Source: Solibacillus silvestris (GTDB lineage: Bacteria; Bacillota; Bacilli; Bacillales_A; Planococcaceae). From it: DNA of 64,000 nucleotides. Below, in pieces: positions 49,300-57,819 of the stretch (positions within the stretch are counted from its first letter, which is position 1; each line of letters starts with the position of its first letter). Location of the stretch: contig CP014609.1 in assembly GCA_001586195.1 (NCBI GenBank), positions 2,880,501-2,944,500 of the forward strand, given 5' to 3'. The position numbers and the translations under genes are program-made. Under the pieces are notes generated by a model, which was not told the DNA's origin, did not search any database, and saw nothing but the letters and a program-made list of their open reading frames with translations.

Positions 49300-50265
49300 A
49301 TGACGATTGTACGATTAGGATATGTTGCGATGAGTATGGAGCTAAACAATGCTTCTCCGTCTCAAACGATGACATTTACTCAATTTCAAAAAATTAAGGA
49401 TCGTGAAGCAGCCATACGAAAATTAGAGCGGATTGCACTAAAAAATTTAGATAATACATTTAGGCTATTAAAGCATAATGTCTTCAAGGACATTCATTTC
49501 TATCGGTTAACCTCTCGTTTGATTCCTCTAGCTAACCATGAAGAACTGCCTGATTGGAATTATATTAAACCCTTATTAGAGAAGTTAGCTGAAATTGGTG
49601 AGTACGCAGCAAAACATAATATACGAATTGATTTTCATCCTGATCATTTTGTCGTTCTGAATTCACCTAAAACAGAAGTAGTCAAAAACTCTTTAAAAAC
49701 GTTAAAGATGCATTATTTATTGTTAAAGGGAATGAAAATCAATCCGACACACCGATGTGTTCTTCATGTTGGTGGCAACTATAAAGATACCGAGAATTCC
49801 CTGGAGCAATTCGTTGATAATTGGATGGATGTTCCAAGAGCAATTCAAAAAATGATTATCCTTGAAAATGACGATACTTCTTTTACAGTTGATGATACGC
49901 TATATTTGTGTGAAAAATTAGAAATACCTCTTGTATTTGATTATCATCACCATCTTGCTCATCATTATAATGAAAAATGGGATGATAAGTGGGACCGAAT
50001 TGTCGCTACTTGGAAGGATTCACCGTTGCCAATAAAAATGCATATTTCCAGTCCTAAAAGTGAGAGAGAATTCCGCCATCATTCTGATTATGTAGACGTA
50101 GACATGTTTTTCAGATTTTTAAAAGAAATCAAAGGAACAGTACCGGAAATACATTGTATGATTGAGGCAAAAAAGAAAGATGATGCGTTATTTCATTTGA
50201 TGGAGGAAATAAAACTTCGTGAAGATGTAGAAATCATTGATGGTTCCTCTTTTTATTTAAAGTGA
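49300..50265 (+). CDS. uvsE: UV damage endonuclease UvsE
   Basis: The 321-residue protein belongs to the UvsE/UVDE family, which nicks DNA 5' to UV photoproducts. It begins VRLGYVAMSMELNNASPSQT and carries metal-binding phrases of the TIM-barrel fold: RIDFHPDHFVVLNSP, HVGGNYKDTENSLEQF, ILENDDTSFTVDD, VFDYHHHLAHH and KMHISSPKSEREFRHHSDYV. Length is normal. GAGGTGG precedes ATG. It is a single gene; no LexA box was found in the upstream region. Confidence 0.93.
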   Translation: MTIVRLGYVAMSMELNNASPSQTMTFTQFQKIKDREAAIRKLERIALKNLDNTFRLLKHNVFKDIHFYRLTSRLIPLANHEELPDWNYIKPLLEKLAEIGEYAAKHNIRIDFHPDHFVVLNSPKTEVVKNSLKTLKMHYLLLKGMKINPTHRCVLHVGGNYKDTENSLEQFVDNWMDVPRAIQKMIILENDDTSFTVDDTLYLCEKLEIPLVFDYHHHLAHHYNEKWDDKWDRIVATWKDSPLPIKMHISSPKSEREFRHHSDYVDVDMFFRFLKEIKGTVPEIHCMIEAKKKDDALFHLMEEIKLREDVEIIDGSSFYLK

Positions 50266-50528
50266 TTAGAACTGGCACTACTTACCGAAAGAAGCCTAAA
50301 TGTTGAAGGAAATCTACAACAAGCCCCCACCTCCATTAGTGTTGGGGCTATTTGACGATGACCATCATTTATAATCGGACAAGCTTTTTCCTCTGGACTC
50401 CTAAGGTTAGGAATGAAAACGGATCTAACATTCGAAATTACTTTTAAACAATTATGAGAAATATAAACACATTTAAGTTAGGATAGCCCTTTCTAAAAGG
50501 GGCATCAATATAAAAAGGAGGTGAATGG

Positions 50529-51398
50529 ATGAAAGATCGAATAGTCAAGTGGTTGTTGGTTACGGGGTTTGTATTTTGTTTGCCTATAACAGTTATCATG
50601 AGCGTTTATGCGAACGAGGGACACTTGGCAGATGGCGCAAGGCAATGGTTGAAAGCTGACTTACAGGTTAATGCGGAACAAGATTTATCAGACCATATAG
50701 GAGTAACTAAGATTTCCGTGCGGGATCGTGAGCAGCCTGTTGACCTAAGAATTCTACAACAACGGTATCCAGAAATGTTTTTCTTACAAGGTCCTACTGA
50801 TCAAAAACGAATTGCTTTAACTTTTGATGATGGTCCTGATCCTCGGTTTTCAAATGATGTATTAGATGTATTAAAACAGTACAATGTCCCAGCAACATTC
50901 TTCGTATTAGGTTCAAAAGCCGTTGCCAACCCTGAAATTGTCAAGCGAATGCAAAACGAGGGGCATGTAATCGGAAATCATACCTACGCCCACCCTAACC
51001 TTGTCGAAGAAGCTGACCTCGGAACGCTTGAGAGGGAAGTAACTAGAACGGAAGATGCCCTTAACGAAATTATTGGGTACCGGACAAAATTATTTAGACC
51101 ACCTTATGGCTTCCTATACAATGAATTAGTCGAGAAGCTTGGGAAAATGAACTATTACGTAATTGCCTGGGATGTTGATACGTTGGATTGGCAAGAAGAC
51201 CCGCCAGAAGTTATTGCTTCGCGAGTAGTAGACAACATTCATCCAGGCGCGATTATTCTCATGCATGATGGTGCAGAATCGTCTGGGGATCGAACGAATA
51301 CAATCATATCACTTCAACAAATTATTCCAAGACTCCAAGAGCAAGGCTATGAATTTGTCACAGTTCCAGATTTATTGAGTATTCCATTTGAGAAATAA
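50529..51398 (+). CDS. Secreted polysaccharide deacetylase (NodB domain)
   Basis: The 289-residue product has a signal or anchor helix (WLLVTGFVFCLPITVIMSVY), a linker, and a NodB deacetylase domain from about residue 95. The catalytic motifs are all visible: TFDDGPDPRF, NHTYAHPNL, RPPYGF, DVDTLDW and ILMHDG. It should remove N-acetyl groups from peptidoglycan or a related polymer outside the membrane. AAGGAGGTG precedes ATG. It is monocistronic with a terminator at 51429. Confidence 0.9.
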   Translation: MKDRIVKWLLVTGFVFCLPITVIMSVYANEGHLADGARQWLKADLQVNAEQDLSDHIGVTKISVRDREQPVDLRILQQRYPEMFFLQGPTDQKRIALTFDDGPDPRFSNDVLDVLKQYNVPATFFVLGSKAVANPEIVKRMQNEGHVIGNHTYAHPNLVEEADLGTLEREVTRTEDALNEIIGYRTKLFRPPYGFLYNELVEKLGKMNYYVIAWDVDTLDWQEDPPEVIASRVVDNIHPGAIILMHDGAESSGDRTNTIISLQQIIPRLQEQGYEFVTVPDLLSIPFEK

Positions 51399-51428
51399 AA
51401 CTGCATTTACCTGTATTACTATATCGAG

Positions 51429-51465
51429 CAAAAAAGACGCCTTCTTAATAAGAAAGCGCCTTTTG
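51429..51465 (+). terminator. Terminator after the deacetylase gene
   Basis: AAAGACGCCTTCTT and AAGAAAGCGCCTTTT pair imperfectly and are followed by T residues. Confidence 0.7.
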
Positions 51466-51533
51466 CATGTTTTATAGAGATATCAGGGGGCCACCCCTAT
51501 ACCCGTTTCGCTGTATTTATTTAATGTACGATG

Positions 51534-52286
51534 TTAATGGAGCATAATCGAGCCGCCATCAACCATCAATGTTTGACCTGTTATATATTTAGAGTCTTCT
51601 GAAGCTAAAAAGACAGCAGCACGCCCGATATCTTGTTCCGGATCACCGAATTTACCCATCGGAATACCTGCAAGTACCCCTTCATAATATTCCGGTTGTG
51701 CTTTGGCCCATGCTTGTACACCTTCTGAATTGGCGATTGGTGAAATCAGGTTCGCTGTAATACCATCTGCACCAAATTCATTTGCTACGACACGCGTAAT
51801 ACCGCGAATGGCTTCTTTCGCTGCGGCATAGGCAGCTTGTGTTTTATGCCCTTTTAACCCGGCACCTGAAGCAAAGTTAATAATATTCCCGCGCGTTTTC
51901 TTTAAATGTGGAATAGCAGCCTGCATTAAATACCATGTAGGATAGAAGCCTGTATCCATTGACAATGCTAAATGTTCTGGAGTTGTTTCAAGGAATGGTA
52001 CTTGTTTGGAAGCATGTGCATTATTCACTAACACATCTAAACGGCCATATTTCTCGACAACTTGTTCCACGACATTTTTTAGTTGATCATGCTTTGTTAA
52101 ATCAAATTCAATAAAGCTAGATTGTGGCGAGTGTTGCTGTAAATCCGCTAATACGTTTGCGCCGGCTTCCGGATTGAGATCAACTGCCACAACAATTGCT
52201 CCCTCTCTCGCCATTGCACGACCTATACCAGCGCCAATACCGCCAGCACCACCTGTAATGATCACTACCTTGTCTTTTAATTTCAA
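51534..52286 (-). CDS. Short-chain dehydrogenase/reductase
   Basis: The 250-residue protein has the cofactor loop TGGAGGIGAGIGRAMA, an unusual NNAHASK in place of NNAG, the catalytic FASGAG serine, and YAAAK as YxxxK, ending TGQTLMVDGGS. The Asp in VAVDLNPEA suggests NAD(H) preference. It resembles FabG-like oxidoreductases of unknown substrate. TTG 52286 is the start, behind AAGGAG. It is single, with no adjacent pathway genes. Confidence 0.88.
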   Translation of the reverse strand: MKLKDKVVIITGGAGGIGAGIGRAMAREGAIVVAVDLNPEAGANVLADLQQHSPQSSFIEFDLTKHDQLKNVVEQVVEKYGRLDVLVNNAHASKQVPFLETTPEHLALSMDTGFYPTWYLMQAAIPHLKKTRGNIINFASGAGLKGHKTQAAYAAAKEAIRGITRVVANEFGADGITANLISPIANSEGVQAWAKAQPEYYEGVLAGIPMGKFGDPEQDIGRAAVFLASEDSKYITGQTLMVDGGSIMLH

Positions 52287-52753
52287 TACAATTTCTCCTT
52301 CTCAGAAAAATCACAAACCTCACGTGATTGTTCCCAGTATCGTTAATAAATTTTTGTTACTAACAAGTTAAATATACAACTTCATGATTTAAGAGGCAAA
52401 TTATTGTATGCAAATTGAGAACAACTTTACCTTACTCCCCCTCCTCCTTTATTAATTATAATTATTTTGGACAGATTTTTTCTATAAACAGATTACAACC
52501 CCTTATATAAGAACGGTTTATACAAGTGCGTTATCTAAGACAATGAAGAGAATACAAACCTTGTAACGATGTTGTTTCAGGGATGGAAGCTAATAACCCT
52601 CGATGATGTAAAATAGCGCCCGCCTGATTTATCAGGGGGCGCTATTACTCTTTTGTCTCAGCCACCGCCTTAGCTTGTAACTGTCCAAAACAACGAAACA
52701 TGATATAAAGAAAAATCCCCATCTTTTGTTAATGATGAGGATTTTGCTTGTTC
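52287..52753. other. Gene-free stretch with two terminators
   Basis: No gene was seen between the SDR start and the small ORFs at 52754. Hairpins lie at 52611-52646 (AGCGCCC/GGGGCGCT) and 52711-52745 (AAAATCCCCATC/GATGAGGATTTT). The latter has TTTTTCTTTAT on the minus strand, so it ends the small-ORF transcript. Confidence 0.6.
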
Positions 52754-52876
52754 TTATATTTTCCTGCACTGGATTAATATAATAATAAAAAACGAGAATA
52801 CCGTTCCAAGGAAATATTTAGAAATAATATCTTCAAATGTTGTTAAAACCTTCGGGGAGTGAATTAAATCAAACAT
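52754..52876 (-). CDS. Small membrane peptide (40 aa)
   Basis: The frame from ATG 52876 reads MFDLIHSPKVLTTFEDIISK, then YFLGTVFSFFIIILIQCRKI, an amphipathic start and one membrane helix with a basic end. The ribosome site is weak (AGAG). It lies 19 bases after the 52896 ORF and before a good terminator, so the two could form a small operon. Function is unknown. Confidence 0.4.
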   Translation of the reverse strand: MFDLIHSPKVLTTFEDIISKYFLGTVFSFFIIILIQCRKI

Positions 52877-52895
52877 TTTTATAAAAGATCTCTAA

Positions 52896-53006
52896 TTATT
52901 TCTCGACAGTCTTCTTGTGAGTTTTCCATTCAATTCCACTAGAAACACATCCAAAACTTACTATTAATAAAAGAACAAATAGCGTATTATGCAACCAATT
53001 TGGCAT
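52896..53006 (-). CDS. Small membrane peptide (36 aa)
   Basis: ATG 53006 follows AAAGGAGG by seven bases. The peptide MPNWLHNTLFVLLLIVSFGC then VSSGIEWKTHKKTVEK has one hydrophobic segment, ending in a Cys that fits a lipobox poorly (VSFGC), and a basic tail. It is probably membrane-bound. Function is unknown. The strong ribosome site is the main support. Confidence 0.5.
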   Translation of the reverse strand: MPNWLHNTLFVLLLIVSFGCVSSGIEWKTHKKTVEK

Positions 53007-53223
53007 CAGAAATCCTCCTTTAATTCTATACTTTGTATTTTCCCCTAATGATCTTGCCTAATTGGTACAATAAAAAAGTAGTTTGCCGGCAACCCTCTTT
53101 GGTACCAATACACCCGTTCCAAACAATGGTCATAGTCGAAGACGTTTAATACATTAAGAGTACCGACACTACAATTTTATTGAAAAAACCATTAGTAGTA
53201 GGCAATGTCATTTGAAATTATCC

Positions 53224-53664
53224 TTAGCTTTTACTACTTGAAACAGTAAACTCTTGCAGATTTTCAGAGCTAAGACTGTAAGAAGCTATTTTCTTCTTCC
53301 ACTGCTTGACTACATCAATGTGCTCATCGTATGTGTAAACAAAGAAATTTATTTCTTTGTTTCTACTCTTTGCTTTGATGACAAAGGGAACAACATTACT
53401 ATCAGGATTTAGAAATAAATCTTCACTTCCCGGGAAGATATGATGTCTCTCTAAAAAATTTGCTTCATTAAAATAATTAGTAAATCTTATTTTTTCTTCT
53501 TCTCCAACGCTCTTTCCGTTAAAGGTTACAGTAATATCCTTTGAATCTAGTTTTGGATGCAGTGAATATTTACTCACAACCCATGCTACAACCGCACTTG
53601 GTGGACTTGTTAACATTTTAATAAGTATTCCTACAATTAGAATCAAAACAGCCGTCCATGTCAT
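53224..53664 (-). CDS. YfmQ-like membrane-anchored protein
   Basis: The 146-residue protein has an N-terminal membrane helix (TWTAVLILIVGILIKMLTSP) and an exported domain with LDSKDITVTFNGKSVGEEEK, FNEANFLERHHIFPGSEDLF and VYTYDEHIDVVKQWKKKIAS. Length and phrasing resemble YfmQ of B. subtilis as I remember it; its function is unknown. AAGGAG precedes ATG by nine bases. It lies 46 bases downstream of deoC on the same strand and might be co-transcribed with it. Confidence 0.68.
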   Translation of the reverse strand: MTWTAVLILIVGILIKMLTSPPSAVVAWVVSKYSLHPKLDSKDITVTFNGKSVGEEEKIRFTNYFNEANFLERHHIFPGSEDLFLNPDSNVVPFVIKAKSRNKEINFFVYTYDEHIDVVKQWKKKIASYSLSSENLQEFTVSSSKS

Positions 53665-53709
53665 ATCTATTCACTCCTTGGAATATTTCTCGATATATAA
53701 TTTTGTATT

Positions 53710-54369
53710 TTAAAAAGTACACATCTTTCTTCCAAATATCTTCACAGCAGAACTCGTCCCTATTCTAGAAGCACCTGCTTCAACCATTAATTTTATATCC
53801 TCTTTATTACCTACTCCTCCTGATGCTTTAATGCCAACATTTGGTCCAACTGCTTTTCTCATTATCGCAACATCTTTAACAGTAGCACCATGCAAGGAAA
53901 ATCCCGTTGAAGTTTTGACATAGTCTGCACCAGCTCTTACAGCCAATCTACATGCTCTTTCTTTTTCTTCATTTGTTAATAAACAAGCCTCAATAATAAC
54001 TTTTACTAAGGCTTTTCCACTTGCTGCATTAACAACTGCGCGAATATCATGTTCAACAAGTGAATCGTTTTTATTTTTCAGTGCACCGATATTAATAACT
54101 GTATCTATTTCAGTTGCCCCATTTTCAATTGCATTTACAGTCTCAAATGCCTTTGTTTCCGGGGTGTTTCCGCCTAAGGGAAATCCTATAACCGTACAAA
54201 CATTCACATCTGAATCACGCAAAAGTTCTGAAGATAATCTTACCCATACAGGATTTACACATACAGATGCAAAGCCATATTGTTTGGCTTCTTTACATAA
54301 ATTCACTATTTCTACTTCTGTAGTAGTAGGTGAAAGTAACGTATGATCGATTAATTTTGCAAAGTCCAT
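53710..54369 (-). CDS. deoC: Deoxyribose-phosphate aldolase
   Basis: The 219-residue enzyme splits 2-deoxyribose 5-phosphate into acetaldehyde and glyceraldehyde 3-phosphate. It shows [32 protein letters not shown], the lysine segment [12 protein letters not shown], and the Schiff-base lysine in [12 protein letters not shown], then [13 protein letters not shown]. The barrel is complete. No clear ribosome site precedes ATG 54369. No other nucleoside-catabolic gene (deoD, pdp, nupC) is adjacent, so it stands outside the usual operon. Confidence 0.93.
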   Translation of the reverse strand: MDFAKLIDHTLLSPTTTEVEIVNLCKEAKQYGFASVCVNPVWVRLSSELLRDSDVNVCTVIGFPLGGNTPETKAFETVNAIENGATEIDTVINIGALKNKNDSLVEHDIRAVVNAASGKALVKVIIEACLLTNEEKERACRLAVRAGADYVKTSTGFSLHGATVKDVAIMRKAVGPNVGIKASGGVGNKEDIKLMVEAGASRIGTSSAVKIFGRKMCTF

Positions 54370-54464
54370 CTATTTATCAGCCTTTTCAATTTTAGTTTTT
54401 TGCTAACTTTCTTTAATTACACGTTTTTTTTTAAACTTAATGCCTTATTTTCCTTATACAGGAA

Positions 54465-54690
54465 GCACTGCTTGATATTTTAAGTGTATACTTCAAATTA
54501 GCTTTCGTAATTGTTTCGTACGGTATAAGTATCGGAATATCAGGGGGATATACTTTTACAAATTCTGCAATGATTCTTTTCTCGGATTCTTCAAAATCTA
54601 CTCACATATAATGCATCACGTGAAGTTAGAGCCAATGAAGGGATTTCAGGTTGTAAGACAGAGTTATCTGTAAATATCCAACTGATTTCT
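54465..54690 (-). pseudogene. Remnant of an Orn/Lys/Arg decarboxylase gene (C-terminal part)
   Basis: The minus strand encodes, in two frames, fragments of the C-terminal domain of Orn/Lys/Arg decarboxylases. One reads SVLQPEIPSLALTSRDALYV; after a one-base shift near 54597 the other reads FEESEKRIIAEFVKVYPPDI, then PILIPYETIT. In intact enzymes the phrase is close to ISAEFVYPYPPGIPxLVPGE. The PLP domain is missing and no start exists, so only a decayed piece remains. Confidence 0.6.
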
Positions 54691-54904
54691 TATATTCCTG
54701 TGAAGAATTGTTAATGTTTGAATGTGTAGTTGTATATCCCTCTTCCTATAACCCTTTTTCTAAATTTGTTTCTCTTAAAAGTTGTGAAAAAGTAATACAT
54801 TTTTAAAACCATAAAATTAGCCTACCACCATCTTAAAGAGTTCCCATCCTTTAATGACCATCCAATCCGATGTTTTTTCAGCCATCCATTTACCATTTAA
54901 TAAC

Positions 54905-54935
54905 AAAAGAATCATGAACAATTCATGATTCTTTT
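54905..54935. terminator. Bidirectional terminator
   Basis: AAAAGAATCATGAA pairs exactly with TTCATGATTCTTTT around a three-base loop, just after the MocR gene stop on the minus strand. Confidence 0.88.
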
Positions 54936-54957
54936 GAAGTATTATGATTATAGTTGT

Positions 54958-56388
54958 TTAAAGAAATTGACATGCTTCAGCAAACCGTTTAATTCCCTCG
55001 GCAATTGATTTTTCATCTTCCCTAGCGAATGTAAATCGTACATATCCTTTTTTAGAACCCATTGTTGAGCCGGGAACATAGATTACACCCCTTTTAATGG
55101 ATTCCTCTAGTAATTGCATTTCATTGTAGTCTTTTTTGAGTTTAACCCATATGTGAATACCGCCCTCTGGAATAGAGAATTCTACCTGATCCTTTAAATA
55201 AAAATTAAGACTTGTAACTATTTGATTTCTCCGTTTTTCTAATTCTTTCCTCAATTTTTCAATATGAGACTGAAAATTCGAGGATTCCATAAAATCGTTT
55301 GCAATCCATTGTGTAAAGCTAGAATGGCCAAAGTCTATTTGTTGTTTTGCATCAGATAATCTCTCAATTACTGATTTTGGCCCTATAATCCAGCCAATCC
55401 TTAACCCCGAAGCAACAATTTTTGACAAAGAGCTAATATATAAGACATTCCCGTGAACATCCATTGACTTTAGTGTAGGAATCTTATTTCCAGTAAATGA
55501 TGTTAAACTATAAGGATCATCTTCTACTACAGGGATTCCATGTTCAGAGGATATTTCCAAAATCGCTTTTCGTTGTGTTTCATTTAGCTGAGATCCTGTA
55601 GGATTATGATAATCAGGATTTAAAAAAATCATTCTAATTCGATGCTTTTTATACAACGACAGTAAATATTCGGGATTTATACCGTCCTGATCTACAGGCA
55701 AATAATATACTTTTAAACCTGCAGATTTAAAAATTGGGAGATTATACGTATAAGAAGGATCTTCTATTGCAACTGCGTCTCCGGGCTTTAACAAACACTG
55801 TACGACTAAATGTAACGCTTGTTGTGCCCCGGATGTAATCAGAATCGAAGAAGGATTTGTTTCAATTCCCCGATACTTATTTACATGTTCTGTAAGAGTA
55901 TTCCTTAAAATAGCGCTCCCTTGAGGATGATCATATCCCAAGCTACCAATGAAGGATCTTGTTGAAGTAATTTCTCTTAAAAAATTCATTGGAAAAAGGT
56001 CCTGTGATAGTTCTCCGCTAGCTAAATTAATTAATTTATGATCTACCGTTTCGTTTCTTATTCGTTGCGTAACAGGTAGATTGGGCAAAAAAGACCCTGC
56101 CTCGATATATCTATTCCAGCTAGGAATACGTTTCTTGGCTAGACCCCAAATATCTTTACTAATCGTAGTTCCGCTTCCTCTATTTCTTTCAATGAGTCCA
56201 TTTGCTTCCAATTCATCATAAGCGGCAACTACCGTACTCCTGTTAACATTCAGTTCCTTTGCTAAATATCTTTCAGATGGCAACGGTTTATCGGGTGGAA
56301 ATGTACCATCTGCTATTCCACTTTCAATATATTCTGCAAGTTGTTTATATATTGCTTTTTTCGCTGTTCTGTCCGGTCTCCAATCCAT
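54958..56388 (-). CDS. MocR-type regulator (GntR HTH fused to aminotransferase)
   Basis: From ATG 56388, eight bases after AAGGAG, the protein has 476 residues; a GTG at 56397 lies too near the site. Residues 5-75 are a GntR winged helix (SERYLAKELNVNRSTVVAAY, DELEANGLIERNRGSGTTI). Residues 110-470 are a class I aminotransferase-like domain with the PLP lysine in SSLSKIVASGLRIGW and DPSYTYNL earlier. MocR proteins sense PLP or amino-group compounds; PdxR is one example. No pdxST or other clear target gene is adjacent. Confidence 0.88.
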   Translation of the reverse strand: MDWRPDRTAKKAIYKQLAEYIESGIADGTFPPDKPLPSERYLAKELNVNRSTVVAAYDELEANGLIERNRGSGTTISKDIWGLAKKRIPSWNRYIEAGSFLPNLPVTQRIRNETVDHKLINLASGELSQDLFPMNFLREITSTRSFIGSLGYDHPQGSAILRNTLTEHVNKYRGIETNPSSILITSGAQQALHLVVQCLLKPGDAVAIEDPSYTYNLPIFKSAGLKVYYLPVDQDGINPEYLLSLYKKHRIRMIFLNPDYHNPTGSQLNETQRKAILEISSEHGIPVVEDDPYSLTSFTGNKIPTLKSMDVHGNVLYISSLSKIVASGLRIGWIIGPKSVIERLSDAKQQIDFGHSSFTQWIANDFMESSNFQSHIEKLRKELEKRRNQIVTSLNFYLKDQVEFSIPEGGIHIWVKLKKDYNEMQLLEESIKRGVIYVPGSTMGSKKGYVRFTFAREDEKSIAEGIKRFAEACQFL

Positions 56389-56852
56389 CTGTAACACTCC
56401 TTATTTCCGTATTTCCCTAATTAGTGATTCATATAAAATTACTATATTCTATTTCATTTGGACTCAAAAATAACCATCCATTCCATTGTGTTTTTAGCCA
56501 ACCACATTCTTTTTAAAGATGCTTTCAACAGCTCAATTCTCGAACAAAACCATTAGTGGCGCTGATTATTATGCAATGGAATTTAAAAAATGAGTAAAAA
56601 ATTTATTTCCTCGTTTTAGAACATTTTGTGATAGATTTTGTATTTTCTTGCCTTTCAAATTTAGCGCAACTAATATGATTACGAGTTGTGTATCTTGTAA
56701 CGCATAAACCAATTATTAGCCTATGAAATACCAAGATTACGTGAAAGGATATTGCCTATGGAAAAGGTTGGGGAATTTCATTCTCACTTATTCAATTTTT
56801 ATTTGTAACGTTTCAATTAATTTTACTTAACAGTAAGGGAAGGATTTTCTGT
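56389..56852. other. Gene-free region between the MocR gene and qoxA
   Basis: These 464 bases lie between divergent genes and must hold the promoters of both. I found no confident promoter pair, repeat or small gene. Half-sites such as AACCATCCATTCC recur only weakly. Confidence 0.45.
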
Positions 56853-57761
56853 ATGAAAATTAAATGGCCATTTTTAGTATCAATGATCTTGCTTACTGTT
56901 TTTCTTGTTGGTTGTGAACCATTAACGGTTCTGGATCCGAAAGGACCAATGGCTGCAAGACAAGCAAGTGATATCATGTTATCTATTGGAATCATGGCAG
57001 TTGTTGTCATAGTTGTTCTTGTTATTTTAGTGTATATCTTGGTCAAGTATCGCGCATCAAAACAACCATATGATTATGAACCACCTCATGTCGAGGCAAA
57101 TATTTGGGTAGAAGTGATTTGCATAGGGATTCCAATACTAATTGTAGCCTATCTATCATTTGTTTCTGTTCAAAGTAACTATATTGTAGAATCTGCACCA
57201 ACAGGTTATGAAGATAAGGAACCATTAGTTGTTTATGCTTCTACTTCAGACTGGAAATGGCACTTTAGCTATCCGGAGCAAGGAATTGAAACAGTAAACT
57301 ACTTATATATTCCAACGGATCGACCTCTTGAGTTTAGACTTTACTCTTATGGTCCGATTACGAGTTTCTGGATTCCACAGCTTGGCGGACAAAAATATGC
57401 GATGGCCGACATGGTCACAACTTTACACTTAGCAGCTGACGTTCCGGGAGAATATATTGGACGAAATGCTAACTTTAGTGGTAAAGGTTTCGCAGAAAAT
57501 ATATTCAATGTCACAGCAATGTCTCAGCAGGAATTCGATGAATGGGTTAAAGAAGTTTATGAAACTGCTAAACCTTTAACAGAAAGCACTTTCAATAAAT
57601 TATTAGAGCCTGGTCATTTAGGACAAATGACCTTTACAGGTACACATCTAGAATTCAGTCCTGCACCTGAACATAATCACGATTCAGTTACAGATGAAGC
57701 TGAACATGATGAACAGTCACGCAATGAATCAAATGAAGAATCTGACCACAGTGGTCATTAG
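56853..57761 (+). CDS. qoxA: Quinol oxidase subunit II
   Basis: The 302-residue subunit has a lipoprotein-type signal (LLTVFLVGCEPLTVLDPKGP), two membrane helices (about 38-62 and 83-105) and an outer cupredoxin-like domain with WKWHFSYPEQGIETVNYLYI and SFWIPQLGGQKYAMADM. The CuA-binding cysteine motif of cytochrome c oxidases is absent, so electrons come from menaquinol. The C-terminus ends in a His- and acid-rich tail (PEHNHDSVTDEAEHDEQS) that could bind metal. GGAAGG precedes ATG. It is the first gene of qoxABCD. Confidence 0.93.
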   Translation: MKIKWPFLVSMILLTVFLVGCEPLTVLDPKGPMAARQASDIMLSIGIMAVVVIVVLVILVYILVKYRASKQPYDYEPPHVEANIWVEVICIGIPILIVAYLSFVSVQSNYIVESAPTGYEDKEPLVVYASTSDWKWHFSYPEQGIETVNYLYIPTDRPLEFRLYSYGPITSFWIPQLGGQKYAMADMVTTLHLAADVPGEYIGRNANFSGKGFAENIFNVTAMSQQEFDEWVKEVYETAKPLTESTFNKLLEPGHLGQMTFTGTHLEFSPAPEHNHDSVTDEAEHDEQSRNESNEESDHSGH

Positions 57762-57819
57762 CTAAAATAGAAAAACTAGATTCAAAGATTACTCTTTTAA
57801 TCTAGAGAGGAGAATAAAG

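Noticed and set aside
54958-56388. PdxR assignment for the MocR-type regulator
   Set aside because: PdxR normally sits next to pdxST; no such gene is adjacent, so only the broader family is claimed.
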